Source: Candidatus Acidiferrum typicum
Lineage (GTDB): Bacteria; Acidobacteriota; Terriglobia; Acidiferrales; UBA7541
Direction of reading: 5' to 3'
DNA length: 34,230 nucleotides
Assembly (NCBI GenBank): GCA_002478115.1
Contig: DLMH01000013.1
Coordinates: 1 to 34,230 of the forward strand
A model generated the notes under the pieces. It was given only the letters and a program-made list of their open reading frames with translations, did not search any database and had not been told where the DNA came from. The position numbers and the translations under genes are program-made. Positions 1-8,432 of this stretch are shown here, one piece after another; the first letter of the stretch is position 1; every line of letters starts with the position of its first letter.

Positions 1-672
1 GATCCGCAATATATGAACTGGCTGTACGCTATGGGCGCTTCGCCTGCACGCTACGCTGTGGAGCGGCATCGCTGGGCAGAAGCCGCCGCGCTCCTTATAC
101 CGCCGAATACTTTTCCCGGCGGAAGGGCAGCGTGGACGGAAGCGAACCTGCATTTCGCGCGAGCCCTCGGCGCCTCACATACGGGGCAAATCGATGTTGC
201 CGAAAAAGAGGTACACCAGCTCGCATCCCTGCGTGACACGCTTACGCAAGTCAACGACAGCTATTGGGCTGACCAGGTGGATATCCAACGCCAGACCGCC
301 ACCGCATGGATCACGCTGGCCAAGGGCAATCCCGAAAACGCTCTCACCCAGATGCGTTTTGCCGCTGAGCATGAGGACCGGACCGACAAGAACAACGTCA
401 CCCCAGGAGTCATCCTGCCAGCTCGCGAACTGCTTGGGGAGATGTTGCTGGAACTGAAGCAGCCTGCGCAAGCGATGATTGAATTCGAAGCCACGCTGCG
501 CACGGCGCCAAATCGTTTCAACGCGCTGGCCGGCGCCGCGCGTGCGGCCAAGCTTTCGGGCGATCAAGAGAAGGCGAAAACATACTATGCCAAGCTCCTG
601 GCCATCTGCCAGCATGCCGATGGAGACCGGCCCGAACTTCAAGACGCACACTCGCTATTGGCCCAGAAATGA
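1..672 (+). CDS. TPR-repeat protein, C-terminal part (5' end outside window)
   Basis: The frame is open from base 1, before the first ATG at 13, so this is the 3' part of a longer gene. The visible 223 residues are alanine-rich helical sequence. Paired helices near the end (KQPAQAMIEFEATLRTAPNR, then SGDQEKAKTYYAKLLAIC) match the tetratricopeptide pattern of small, large and aromatic residues. TPR domains act as protein-protein scaffolds, and no catalytic motif is visible in this part. There is no signal peptide because the N-terminus is missing, so location and partner are unknown. The frame closes with TGA at 670-672, followed by 329 bases before the next start. The TPR call is fairly secure; the specific function is not recognised. 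Confidence 0.75.
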   Translation, partial: DPQYMNWLYAMGASPARYAVERHRWAEAAALLIPPNTFPGGRAAWTEANLHFARALGASHTGQIDVAEKEVHQLASLRDTLTQVNDSYWADQVDIQRQTATAWITLAKGNPENALTQMRFAAEHEDRTDKNNVTPGVILPARELLGEMLLELKQPAQAMIEFEATLRTAPNRFNALAGAARAAKLSGDQEKAKTYYAKLLAICQHADGDRPELQDAHSLLAQK

Positions 673-701
673 GCTGGTGCTCGCGTAGCCGCAGGTGAAC
701 G

Positions 702-744
702 AACTGGCAAGCCAAGACGACCTGAACGGGGCTTGGCCAGAGTT
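702..744 (+). terminator. Imperfect stem-loop after the TPR gene, possible terminator
   Basis: Thirty bases after the TPR stop, AACTGGCAAGCC is followed by GGCTTGGCCAGAGTT. These can pair with small bulges into a GC-rich stem with a loop of about 16 bases. There is no T-run after it, so a Rho-independent terminator is only a possibility. Confidence 0.22.
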
Positions 745-864
745 ATGGAAGTATAGTCGGCCAACCGGAAGTTATCATCGGACGCGCTTTGCCTGGCAGT
801 TTTGTGCGAGGTGTGAGCGAAAAACTAATATTTTCCGCCCGTCAAAACTGCCGCGGCTAAGTAT

Positions 865-876
865 CCTTATATAAGG
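865..876. promoter_or_regulatory. Perfect 12-bp palindrome upstream of the S9 peptidase
   Basis: CCTTATATAAGG is a perfect, AT-centred palindrome in otherwise GC-rich sequence, 126 bases before the peptidase start. It could be an operator half-pair or contain a -10 element (TATATAAG). No matching -35 box is convincing. It is the only obviously AT-rich element between the two genes. Confidence 0.25.
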
Positions 877-1001
877 GTGTCCGCTCGTTGCTTTCGCGTG
901 CGGTTTTTCCGCTCACCCCTTCTGGAGCCTAGCCAGGACCCGTGGGACTGTGTTTAAATTCGGGGGTCGTCCACACCATTCACTTCAAAACGAGGGGCTT
1001 C

Positions 1002-3110
1002 ATGCAGAGAAAACTGTTCCCGTTCTTATTCTGCTTCCTGCTACTGGTTATCCCCACCTATGCCGATAAACGCGGCTTCACCATCGAAGACTTTTACCGT
1101 ATTCGCGGAATAGAGGACTTGCACGTTTCTCCCGATGGCAAGAGTGTTCTGTTCATTCTGCAAACGAGCGACCTGGCGAAGGCAACGAAAATCAGCCACA
1201 TCTGGCTGATGGACACCGACGGCAAGAACGCACGCCAGTTTACGTTTGGCGAAAAGGGTGAATCGTCGCCCATCTTCTCACCTGACGCCAAGCGGATCGC
1301 CTTTATCAGTTCGAGGGATGGCGACGCCAATCTCTATATCATCTCCGCCAGCGGTGGCGAAGCACGGCAAGTAACCCACATTTCGACGGGAGTTTCCGAT
1401 CCGCTGTGGTCCCCAGACGGCAAATGGATCGCGTTTTCGAGCGACGTTTACCCGGAATGCGGTGCCGATGATGCGTGCAACAAGAAGATCGAACAGCGCT
1501 GGAGCAAGGGCCCGCTCCACGCCCATCTGGCCGATGCGCTGCTCTACCGCCACTGGACCGAATGGAAAGACGGCAAGTGCACACACGTCCTGCTTGCCGA
1601 CGCTTCCACCGGTACCGTGCGCGACCTGACGCCGGGTGCTTTCGATTCGCCTCCCTTCCAGCTCGGCGGATCCTTGCGATACGATTTCTCCCCGGATAGC
1701 AGGGAACTCGCCTTCGATTCTAATCATGACCGCGCTCTCGCTTCGTCCACAAACAGCGACGTGTGGATCGTCCCGCTCTCTGGCAATGAGCCGCCGCGCA
1801 ACATTACCGCTTCGAACCCTGCCTTCGACGGCCATCCGAAATACTCGCCGGACGGAAAGTACATCGCCTATCAACTGCAGAAGCAGCCCGGCTATGAATC
1901 GGACCTCTTTCGTCTGGCCATCTATGATCGCTCCACCGGCACCTCACGTGTGCTTACCGAGTCCTTCCGCAACTGGGTAGACGCCTTCCAATGGACCTCA
2001 GACTCGAAATCTCTCTACTTCGACGCTCCTGTGGAAGGCGACAATCCCATCTTCCGCGTGACCCTCGAGTCCGGCTCCATTGAGCAAGTAATGGTGGACC
2101 GAACCATCGATTCCTTCGAACTTTCCCACGACAACCGCCACATCATCTACACGCGGCGTTCCGTCAGCGATCCGGTCGAGATATTTGCGGTGGACTTGGC
2201 TGATGGCAAACCCTCGACGCCGCAGCGCCTCTCTCAATTCAACGACGAGGTCGTCAACGAGGTGGACCTCCGTCCGGCCGAGCGCATGTGGGTGAAGGGA
2301 GCCGACGGAGCGAAGATCGAAGTCTTTATCGTTAAGCCCCACAACTTCGATCCGTCCAAGAAATATCCGCTCATCCTCAACGTGCACGGTGGACCCCAGT
2401 TTCAGTGGCAGGATTCTTTTCGCGGTGACTGGCAGGTCTACCCCGGAGTGGGCTATGTCGTCGCTTTCGCCAATCCGCATGGGTCCACCGGCTATGGCCA
2501 GGATTTTACGGCTGAAATTTCCGGAGACCATGGTGGCCAGGTTTTTGAAGATCTGATGAAGGTCACCGACGAACTGAGCAAGCTTCCTTACGTTGATCCC
2601 GACCGCATGGGCGCCATGGGTTGGTCCTACGGCGGCTACATGATGGACTGGTTCGAGGGCCACACCAACCGCTTCAAGGCTATCGCCTCCATGATGGGTC
2701 TTTTCGACCTGCGTTCCTTTTACGGCGCAACCGAAGAATTGTGGTTTCCCGAGTGGGACCTCAAAGGTCAGCCGTGGAATTCCGACCAATACGAGAAGTT
2801 CTCCCCGTCCTACTTCGTTAAGAATTTCAAGACGCCCTGCCTCGTGATCTCCGGCGAGCGCGACTATCGCGTTCCCTACACGCAGTCACTGCAGATGTTC
2901 ACCTCGCTGCAAAAAATGAATGTTCCCTCCCGGCTGATCGTCTATTCCAACGCCGGCCATTGGCCCAGTTGGTACGAAATGGCTCTGTACTACACAGCGC
3001 ACCTCGAGTGGTTCCATCAGTATCTTGGAGGAGACGCGCCACCCTGGTCCACGGAACAATTCCTGCGCAACGCGGTTTTCGACCCTGCGACGGGTCAACG
3101 GCTCAAGTAA
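1002..3110 (+). CDS. Exported S9-family prolyl oligopeptidase-type peptidase (DPP/acylaminoacyl-peptidase-like)
   Basis: This is a serine peptidase of the alpha/beta-hydrolase S9 clan that cleaves short peptides, probably in the periplasm. The start at 1002 (702 aa) is chosen over the in-frame ATG at 942. It follows a GAGGGG ribosome site and begins a clean signal peptide (MQRKLFPFLFCFLLL, small residues, YADKRG). The N-terminal half holds PD40-type beta-propeller blades, seen as repeated SPDGK and SPDSR motifs. The C-terminal half holds the catalytic domain. The nucleophile motif GWSYGGY gives Ser542. Asp621 (in GERDYRVPY) and His653 (in NAGHWPS) complete the triad. The length is normal for the family and no key residue is missing. 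It stands alone, convergent with the next gene. Family assignment is secure; substrate is unknown. Confidence 0.93.
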   Translation: MQRKLFPFLFCFLLLVIPTYADKRGFTIEDFYRIRGIEDLHVSPDGKSVLFILQTSDLAKATKISHIWLMDTDGKNARQFTFGEKGESSPIFSPDAKRIAFISSRDGDANLYIISASGGEARQVTHISTGVSDPLWSPDGKWIAFSSDVYPECGADDACNKKIEQRWSKGPLHAHLADALLYRHWTEWKDGKCTHVLLADASTGTVRDLTPGAFDSPPFQLGGSLRYDFSPDSRELAFDSNHDRALASSTNSDVWIVPLSGNEPPRNITASNPAFDGHPKYSPDGKYIAYQLQKQPGYESDLFRLAIYDRSTGTSRVLTESFRNWVDAFQWTSDSKSLYFDAPVEGDNPIFRVTLESGSIEQVMVDRTIDSFELSHDNRHIIYTRRSVSDPVEIFAVDLADGKPSTPQRLSQFNDEVVNEVDLRPAERMWVKGADGAKIEVFIVKPHNFDPSKKYPLILNVHGGPQFQWQDSFRGDWQVYPGVGYVVAFANPHGSTGYGQDFTAEISGDHGGQVFEDLMKVTDELSKLPYVDPDRMGAMGWSYGGYMMDWFEGHTNRFKAIASMMGLFDLRSFYGATEELWFPEWDLKGQPWNSDQYEKFSPSYFVKNFKTPCLVISGERDYRVPYTQSLQMFTSLQKMNVPSRLIVYSNAGHWPSWYEMALYYTAHLEWFHQYLGGDAPPWSTEQFLRNAVFDPATGQRLK

Positions 3111-3396
3111 CACCTAGCCGCGCATCGACGATGCCACCGTCTCCTTGCGCGACAGGGTTCTTCAATCTTCTAAGGTTATGTCTTGTGCGAAGTGCGGAGC
3201 TTTGTGCGGAGCGTCCCATACCAGCATCGTGCTCGTCAGGTGTGCGGGGTATTTCATCTGGTGCATGCGAGAGAAGATCCCATCAACAAAGCAGATATTA
3301 GGCCGACGGTCGACCCCTGAACTCTGGCCGTATGGATAGGATCTCCGCCACTCCAAGTGTCAACGAGGAGAATCTGCGCCATTGAGCTCAGCTATT

Positions 3397-3428
3397 CCCG
3401 CCGTGCCCCCGACCAGGGGGAAGGCGGG
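3397..3428. terminator. Strong bipartite hairpin between convergent genes
   Basis: CCCGCC and GGCGGG enclose CCCCC and GGGGG around a five-base loop, with a GTG/AA internal loop. This gives 11 GC pairs in 32 bases. It lies in the gap between the ends of the S9 peptidase and the convergent HTH gene, where a bidirectional terminator would be expected. No T-run follows. The rest of the 428-base gap (3111-3538) shows no gene I can support. Confidence 0.35.
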
Positions 3429-3538
3429 GTGTTACGGGACGGCACGCGAGCGGTTTGCGAGCGCTTAGACTTGCGCCCTACATTATGGCAAACACCGGAG
3501 TGCTTTGGATTTTTGCCCTGATGACTTTTCTTTTTTAA

Positions 3539-4093
3539 CTATTTCGCAGGTGTGATGTACGGTTCTGGATGTTCTTCATCGGAAGGATTCAGATAACCGG
3601 TTCGTTTCCCGATGAAAAAAGGTTTCTTGAAGTCTAGTCCGGGTTGGATCACTCGAGTTTTGTTTCTGCCCTTCTCGTCAAGGTATGTCTCTTCCTTGTA
3701 AATCTGACGAACAACCCTATAGGAGTTCTTCCTCACGCGGCCGTACTCAATCTTTCCATCGCTTTTGCGTTCAAGTAGATTTTTTCCTACCAAAATGTCC
3801 ACCTGCCGGTCGATTGTCGGCTTCGAGACGTGCACCTCCTTAGCTAACTCCTTCTTGGAAACAGCCCTGTACCCGCTCGAACTTTTGCTTCGGGCAATGC
3901 GACGGAGAATCGATTTCTGTACGGGCTTGAGTCCTTTCCATTTTTCTATCTCACGCTCGCTCGGGGGATAATCTTGCAACGCATTCGCCTTGGGCTTCGG
4001 CCGAGGTGCCGGGATCGGATACGGCGGCGGTAAAGTATTCAATGGCATGCACCAACGGTATCGAAATGATAAAAGGAGGTCAAGATTTCTCAT
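3539..4093 (-). CDS. Unknown protein with winged-helix-like DNA-binding region
   Basis: A 184-aa basic protein. After a proline-rich stretch near residues 20-36, residues about 55-115 look like a winged helix: a helix (KPVQKSILRRIARSK), a helix-turn-helix (KKELAKEVHVSKPTIDRQVD) and a wing (ERKSDGKIEYGR). The tail of about 60 charged residues (KEETYLDEKGRNKTR and on) is not recognised. The ATG at 4093 has only a weak AAAAGA before it. An internal ATG at 4048 (MPLNTLP) would move the odd first 15 residues and a third operator-like site out of the coding region, but it has no ribosome site either. Three TTTTATCATT-type sites lie over the start, which suggests autoregulation by this or a related protein. 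It could be a replication- or plasmid-type regulator; I do not recognise a named family. Confidence 0.6.
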   Translation of the reverse strand: MRNLDLLLSFRYRWCMPLNTLPPPYPIPAPRPKPKANALQDYPPSEREIEKWKGLKPVQKSILRRIARSKSSSGYRAVSKKELAKEVHVSKPTIDRQVDILVGKNLLERKSDGKIEYGRVRKNSYRVVRQIYKEETYLDEKGRNKTRVIQPGLDFKKPFFIGKRTGYLNPSDEEHPEPYITPAK

Positions 4094-4137
4094 TCTTTTA
4101 TCAAAATGATAAAATCTATTTCATCATAATGATAAAA
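4056..4137. promoter_or_regulatory. Three-site operator-like array at the start of the HTH gene
   Basis: Three 19-bp sites share the half-site AATGATAAAA (plus strand). Positions 4096-4114 read TTTTATCA-AAA-TGATAAAA, a perfect palindrome around a 3-base centre. Positions 4119-4137 read TTTCATCA-TAA-TGATAAAA with one mismatch. Positions 4056-4074 keep only the right half-site well. Start-to-start distances are 40 and 23 bases. The middle site touches the ATG at 4093. This arrangement is typical of a repressor controlling its own promoter; the binding protein is inferred to be the adjacent HTH protein. Confidence 0.5.
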
Positions 4138-4309
4138 AGGAGTTATTTAACATACTCTATTATCAATATCTTACAGATTGTCCATGAATGGCACTTGTCT
4201 TTACGGGTTTGACGACGTTGAGCTTTTCCAAACTCCTCCAAAGGAACCCGCTCACCTTGCCGGGCTTGTTTGCCCGGACTGCGGTTCGCTGGCGTTCTGT
4301 CAGACCATG

Positions 4310-4645
4310 CCAAACCCGGCGAGTATGAGTTGTAGATTCAGAATCTTGTCAGCGAGCGTCGGCAACAAGCCGAATGCGAGCGTTACACTGCGTCAGACGT
4401 CATCGTTTTGATTCGTTCTCGCCCGCAGATTACATCTCGATTAGAACCCGTAAAGGCCATACTCGCTGTAATGACGCTGTTCTTCGACAGCGCCCGTTCA
4501 GCGAAACGCCCGCGTCCGCTGGATCTCATTGCCACGACGAAACTCCGGCGAGTAAGAGTTCCGGAAGAAAGCGAGCCGCAAGCGAGCGTTCAATCGCCCG
4601 ACAGCATCTCCACGTTCGCAAGAATTCATCTCCAATAGAACTTAT
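4310..4645 (+). repeat. Diverged internal repeats in a gene-free stretch
   Basis: Between the operator array and 4667 I see no gene I can support. Short elements recur in the same order: CGGCGAGTATGAGTT (about 4315) and CGGCGAGTAAGAGTT (about 4548); GCCGAATGCGAGCGTT (about 4370) and GCCGCAAGCGAGCGTT (about 4573); ATTACATCTCGATTAGAAC and ATTCATCTCCAATAGAAC. Spacing between the pairs varies (about 200-230 bases), so these look like decayed copies of one unit. A perfect 6-bp hairpin, CCGGGC-TTGTTT-GCCCGG, lies just upstream at 4260-4277. Confidence 0.4.
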
Positions 4646-4666
4646 AAGCTGCCGTATTTACGAAAT

Positions 4667-4700
4667 CTCTTTGGGACATATACGCATTATTGATACAATG
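4667..4700 (+). promoter_or_regulatory. Promoter-like motif upstream of the 4735 gene (copy 1)
   Basis: TTGGGA (4671-4676) and TACAAT (4694-4699) are separated by 17 bases, a classical sigma-70 spacing. The 34-base block CTCTTTGGGAC to GATACAATG is matched at 25 positions by 8540-8573, and the identical positions are concentrated at the two box regions. It ends 34 bases before the GTG start at 4735. Confidence 0.5.
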
Positions 4701-4734
4701 AACTTGAAGATGTAAATAACAATGGAGAATTCGA

Positions 4735-5334
4735 GTGAAAAAGACAAATAAAGTTCTGAAAGGAAAAATTGAAAACGTGCAGCGCGTGAGAACTCGCACA
4801 GGAAATTCGATGATCACGTTCACTGTGGGCGGAACCCCGTGCAAGGCCTTCGGTAAAGGGGCAGAAACCGTGAGCCGTTGGATGGCGACTGATCCTCATA
4901 CTGCCGGCGAGTTCGAGGGATTTTTCGAGAAACGCTCGGCGAGATTCGGCACGGAATTCGTGACCGTTCACGGCAAGGCGATTGAAATCAAAGAAATCGA
5001 TAACGCTGGTCGTCTTGAGATGGCTGCGTCGGGGGCAGGCGCCTCTGGTGCGGCACTGGCATCCGCGCTTTCAAGCCCGGTTGAACCCATACCGGCCGCC
5101 TCTAAGCGGGAAGGGTTGGAGGAATCTTCACCAGCCAAGGCTGATACGTTCCGCTTGACCGAAGGCGACTGCTCGGTGGAAAGGGCCTGCTTTTTCGTTC
5201 CTGTTACTCGACAACACAAGGCACCAGACCTGAAGAAGAACCCTCCGGTGACGACAGGATTCAGGACCTTCGAAGAAATGGAACGCTATTATTACGCCAC
5301 TCACCCTGGAGCTGCCGAGAAGAAACCTTCCTGA
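4735..5334 (+). CDS. Unknown protein with OB-fold-like N-terminus
   Basis: A 199-aa protein starting at GTG 4735, with GGAG seven bases upstream. Residues 6-83 (GKIENVQRVRTRTGNSMITF, then VGGTPCKAFGKGAE, then FVTVHGKAIEI) have the alternating strands and G-x-V-x-x-V-x-T-x-x-G pattern of OB-fold nucleic-acid-binding domains, but no invariant signature proves this. Residues about 95-135 are low-complexity Ala/Ser/Pro. The C-terminus (TFEEMERYYYATHPGA) is unfamiliar. It has its own promoter-like motif and ends 146 bases before the IS21 element. It may belong with the HTH gene at 3539 as remains of a mobile or plasmid-like module; that is inference. Function unknown. Confidence 0.5.
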   Translation: MKKTNKVLKGKIENVQRVRTRTGNSMITFTVGGTPCKAFGKGAETVSRWMATDPHTAGEFEGFFEKRSARFGTEFVTVHGKAIEIKEIDNAGRLEMAASGAGASGAALASALSSPVEPIPAASKREGLEESSPAKADTFRLTEGDCSVERACFFVPVTRQHKAPDLKKNPPVTTGFRTFEEMERYYYATHPGAAEKKPS

Positions 5335-5545
5335 GAGCAGGGATTTCATTCAGTGAGGACACTTTGGGCCATATGTGCCTTCAACGCGGGTATGTCAAAC
5401 ACTCCCTATGAAGGGAGTAGAAGCAATTTAGTGTTTTGGCGCGCCCCCGCCGAAGTGGTAATATGAATTTGTTGATCAGTTGACTCCGTCAACTTGATTT
5501 GGCCCCTTTTGATCGCTTCATTTGGCCCCACCTTCTGGTGAATCC

Positions 5546-5630
5546 TCTCTCTGCCCCCGGCCTACGCTACGCCCTAAACGCGTCGCCCTTCGGGCGCCGC
5601 AGGGCTTCGCTCCGGCCGGGGGCAGAGAGA
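5546..5630. repeat. 17-bp perfect inverted repeat inside the IS21 element, after istB
   Basis: TCTCTCTGCCCCCGGCC (5546-5562) and its exact complement (5614-5630) would form a long GC-rich stem. The loop itself contains a smaller CGCCC-TTC-GGGCG hairpin. It lies between the istB stop and the element's left end and could stop transcription across the end. Confidence 0.6.
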
Positions 5631-5635
5631 AACTT

Positions 5636-6409
5636 TTATTTACTGCCGCCCTTTTTCTTCAACGTCCTGCGAAATCGGTACGACTCATTTCCGGTCTCGA
5701 TGATGTGCGCCTGGTCGGTCAACCGGTCCAACATGGCCTTGCACAACCTGGCGTTCGGAAACATCGTGGTCCACTCCGAGAACGGTAGATTCGTTGTGAC
5801 GATCACCGCCGCTCTCTCTGCTCGCCCCGAGATAATCTGGAACAACAGCTCAGCAGCTGCTTCCGGCATCGCCACATACGCCATCTCGTCGATCACGATC
5901 AACTCATAGCGCATCCACCGGTTGGTCACGCGATTTAGTTCGCTCTTGTTCTTGGCCTCTGTCAGTTCGTTCACCAACTGTGCCGCCGTCGTGAACCGTA
6001 CCCGTTTCCTCTGACGACAGGCCGCTATCGCTAGCCCCGTCGCCATGTGGGTCTTACCCGTTCCGGTTTCTCCAAGAAAAATAACCGGCTCGCTGCGGCT
6101 CAAGTAACCGCCCTCTGCCAGATTCCGGATCTGTGCGGCCGGAAGATGCGGCGCATCGGAGAAGGCAAAGTCCTCCAGTGTTTTCACCTTCGGGAAATGG
6201 GCCTCCGTTATCCGCCGTGCTACTCCGTGCTGATAGCGATCTTCCACTTCCGCGCCGAGCAGCGCTTCCAGATAACTCAGATGCCCGTGCTTCTGCTTGA
6301 CGGCTTCTTCGGCCATCAATAGAAACTGTCCACCCACCGTCGCGAGCTTCAGGTCTTTGGCATACTGCCGAATGGTCGCCTGTTGCACCGCCACCGTTGC
6401 GACACTCAT
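5636..6409 (-). CDS. istB: IS21-family transposition helper ATPase IstB
   Basis: The 257-aa AAA+ ATPase that assists the IstA transposase in target selection and strand transfer. A Walker A motif GETGTGKT lies at residues 113-120, and a Walker B motif (LIVIDEM) follows about 60 residues later. A sensor-like TTNLPFSEW and the C-terminal DRL region are also typical. Its ATG overlaps the istA stop (ATGA at 6406-6409), the normal translational coupling in IS21. Full length, no defects seen. The protein should still be made if the upstream istA message is translated far enough. Confidence 0.95.
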   Translation of the reverse strand: MSVATVAVQQATIRQYAKDLKLATVGGQFLLMAEEAVKQKHGHLSYLEALLGAEVEDRYQHGVARRITEAHFPKVKTLEDFAFSDAPHLPAAQIRNLAEGGYLSRSEPVIFLGETGTGKTHMATGLAIAACRQRKRVRFTTAAQLVNELTEAKNKSELNRVTNRWMRYELIVIDEMAYVAMPEAAAELLFQIISGRAERAAVIVTTNLPFSEWTTMFPNARLCKAMLDRLTDQAHIIETGNESYRFRRTLKKKGGSK

Positions 6410-7954
6410 TGAAGCACCCCGCTGCCGGAATAGTTCCTCAACAACTGGTCGTAGTTCCTGGTGGTTGGTTGTGGCCGGTCATACACTCGTAAGGCACCTA
6501 CCTCAACCGCCTCACGCGGTTCTTTCCGGTTTCGTCCCGCATCCAGGAGCAGGCGCACGGCTTCGACATCAAAACAATTCATGTCCAGAGCCTTTTCAAC
6601 CACTGCTTGCAAACGTGGGTAGCCGTGCTGCCGGCCCAGCAAGAGCACGTCGATCATGGCGCGTGTCCCCGGCTGCTGGCCTCTTCGTTGCTTCAGCGTC
6701 TCCCAGAAACGATCGAAACTGGCCGGCCAACGTCCTTGTGCCCGCCACTGTTCGAGCGGCGTCGAACCAGCGAACGCTCCAGGCTTCTTCGTCAGTGCCT
6801 CCAGGTAGTGCTCCAGGTTGAGTACTTTCTGCTGGCGCTGGAAGCAGCGATCGTGCCGCGCCACGCACTCTCCCTGGTGCCAAATCTCCACGTAGGACGA
6901 GTGCACCTTGGCCTGCACTTCCACGCCGACGGGTAGAGGAACGGAGTAGAAGTTGGTCAGCACCTTCACGCAGCCGCTGGTATTCACGTGCGGAAAATGA
7001 ATCGCGGCCAGATCAAATCCTTCTCCCGCCAATGCCTGCAGGTGCTCTCGCTCCAGATACATCCCTGCACCAACCGTCTGGGCCCGTTCCCCGATCAAAC
7101 GCTGCTCATCGTTCCTGGATTCTTCCAGTAAAAATGAGGTTCAGCGCTTCCCAACTGGCAACCTGTGGAACCGGCACCATGTGGTTCCGGCGAAAGTATC
7201 CACCTTCTCCTTCCACTCCACCCTTCTCGTGACCTTCTCCTGGGGTGCAAAACTCCGAATGGAAACCCCAATGCGATCGGAAGGCTATAAATCGCGTGGT
7301 CTCCTCTCGCTGGTGCCCTCGCAAAATCTTCTTCACGGCACTCTTAAGGTTGTCGTACCTTAAGACAGCAAACACTCCACCGAAATAGAGAAACGCTTGT
7401 TCATGCGCTTCCAGAAATGCTTGTTGGCTGGCGTGCGGGAAAGCGCAATGGAACGCTCCTCCACTGGCCATGCTGCGCATGCAAAATACGTAGGCCAGCT
7501 CCCGCTCTCCGCAGATATCCGCGTAGGCTTCATACCAGTCCACTTGCGCTTCTCCACCCCAAACGTAGGACTGTGGGATGAACGTCTCGCGGTGAATCAT
7601 CGCCAACGCAAGTTTTCTTTCGCGAACGTGGCGTCGTATCGTGGACTCGGCCACTTCTACTTCTGGCATCTCCTCTCGGATCCGGCACCAGATTCGATGT
7701 GCGGTGTGCCGCTGCTTCCGCGGAGCCTGCTTGTCCGCTTCCAGAACCGCGTCGATGAAGGCCATCGCCGGTTCCAGTTTCGGTCTCTCTCGTAGCGGTG
7801 TCTTGCGCTCTACCGGAACAGCGCTGAGCACCGCCTCACGCACCATCCGCCGATGAATACCCAACTTCTTGGCGATCCCTCGTATCGTTCCACCACCATG
7901 CTCGTACTCACGTCGAATCTGCTCGAATAGCTCCACCTTGGTTCTCCTATCCAC
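6406..7954 (-). pseudogene. istA: IS21-family transposase IstA, frameshifted
   Basis: The DDE transposase of the element, here in two frames. The GTG start at 7954 has GGGAGG five bases before it; the longer frame to 7996 is less likely. The first part carries the helix-turn-helix ([13 protein letters not shown]) and the RNaseH-like core: Asp in AQVDWYEA, Asp in [10 protein letters not shown] and Glu in [10 protein letters not shown]. It stops at 7106. The rest (QRLIGERAQTVGAGMYLERE and the C-terminal domain) continues in the other frame to 6406. One extra base in an A5 run (T5 on the coding strand, 7130-7134) explains the break: with four bases it reads [17 protein letters not shown]. Either the element is dead, or this is a sequencing error in a homopolymer. 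Confidence 0.88.
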
Positions 7955-8432
7955 CCGGTCCTCCCTTGGGGCGGCTAGGCCCGAAGCAGAGTCCACGGTA
8001 TATGGTTTTCAGTAAGGTGGGGCCAAATCAAAGTATCGAATGGGGCCAATTCAGAGTATCGAAATCATCAGTCCGGGTCACGCGGTTGGCAACCCCAATC
8101 AACGAGCACCGGCTGGTAGGACACCCACAGAAAGCCACGCAGTAAAACAAGCATCCACGTAGTCGGAAAATGTTCGGAAGTTCGTTTTGCCTCGTTGTTT
8201 GTCGCGCAGGACCGGCGGCAGTTGACGGGGATTTTATGATGCCGCTGGAGCCGACCACCGAGGTCGGCACCCGAGAGCGGAAATCGCGGGATCACATCGA
8301 CGTACACCGCGAGTAGTCGAATCGAACAGCGAGTGGAGATCAGGCACACATTATAAAAAAGTATTGGTGTGCCTGGTCGTCAGGTTGGTTCTGGAAGCCA
8401 CCGCAACGAAGAGATTGGAAACCGTTCGCCGG

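Larger units (their letters stand above)
5481..8067 (-). mobile_element. IS21-family insertion sequence, 2587 bp, TCAG target duplication
   Basis: Both ends are visible. The left end starts TGACTCCG at 5481. The right end, read inward, starts TGATTTCG at 8067. Over the first 26 bases they match at 18 positions, then both carry repeated TTTGGCCCC blocks (left at about 5498 and 5521; right at 8025 and 8041), as IS21 ends usually do. TCAG occurs immediately outside both ends (5477-5480 and 8068-8071), a 4-bp target duplication. The element carries istA and istB in the usual overlapping order. Size is normal for the family. The sites on either side show no interrupted gene. Confidence 0.9.

Noticed and set aside
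1278..1874. 198-aa antisense frame in the S9 peptidase
   Set aside because: Long only because of codon bias of the real gene; no start signal and composition unlike a protein.
4072..4081. AAAGGAGGTC, a perfect ribosome site on the plus strand near the operator array
   Set aside because: No start codon follows at usable distance with an open frame that looks coding.
4178..4411. 77-aa frame with CPDCGS, a possible zinc ribbon
   Set aside because: Only one cysteine pair, overlaps the operator region and repeats, and the rest is not protein-like.
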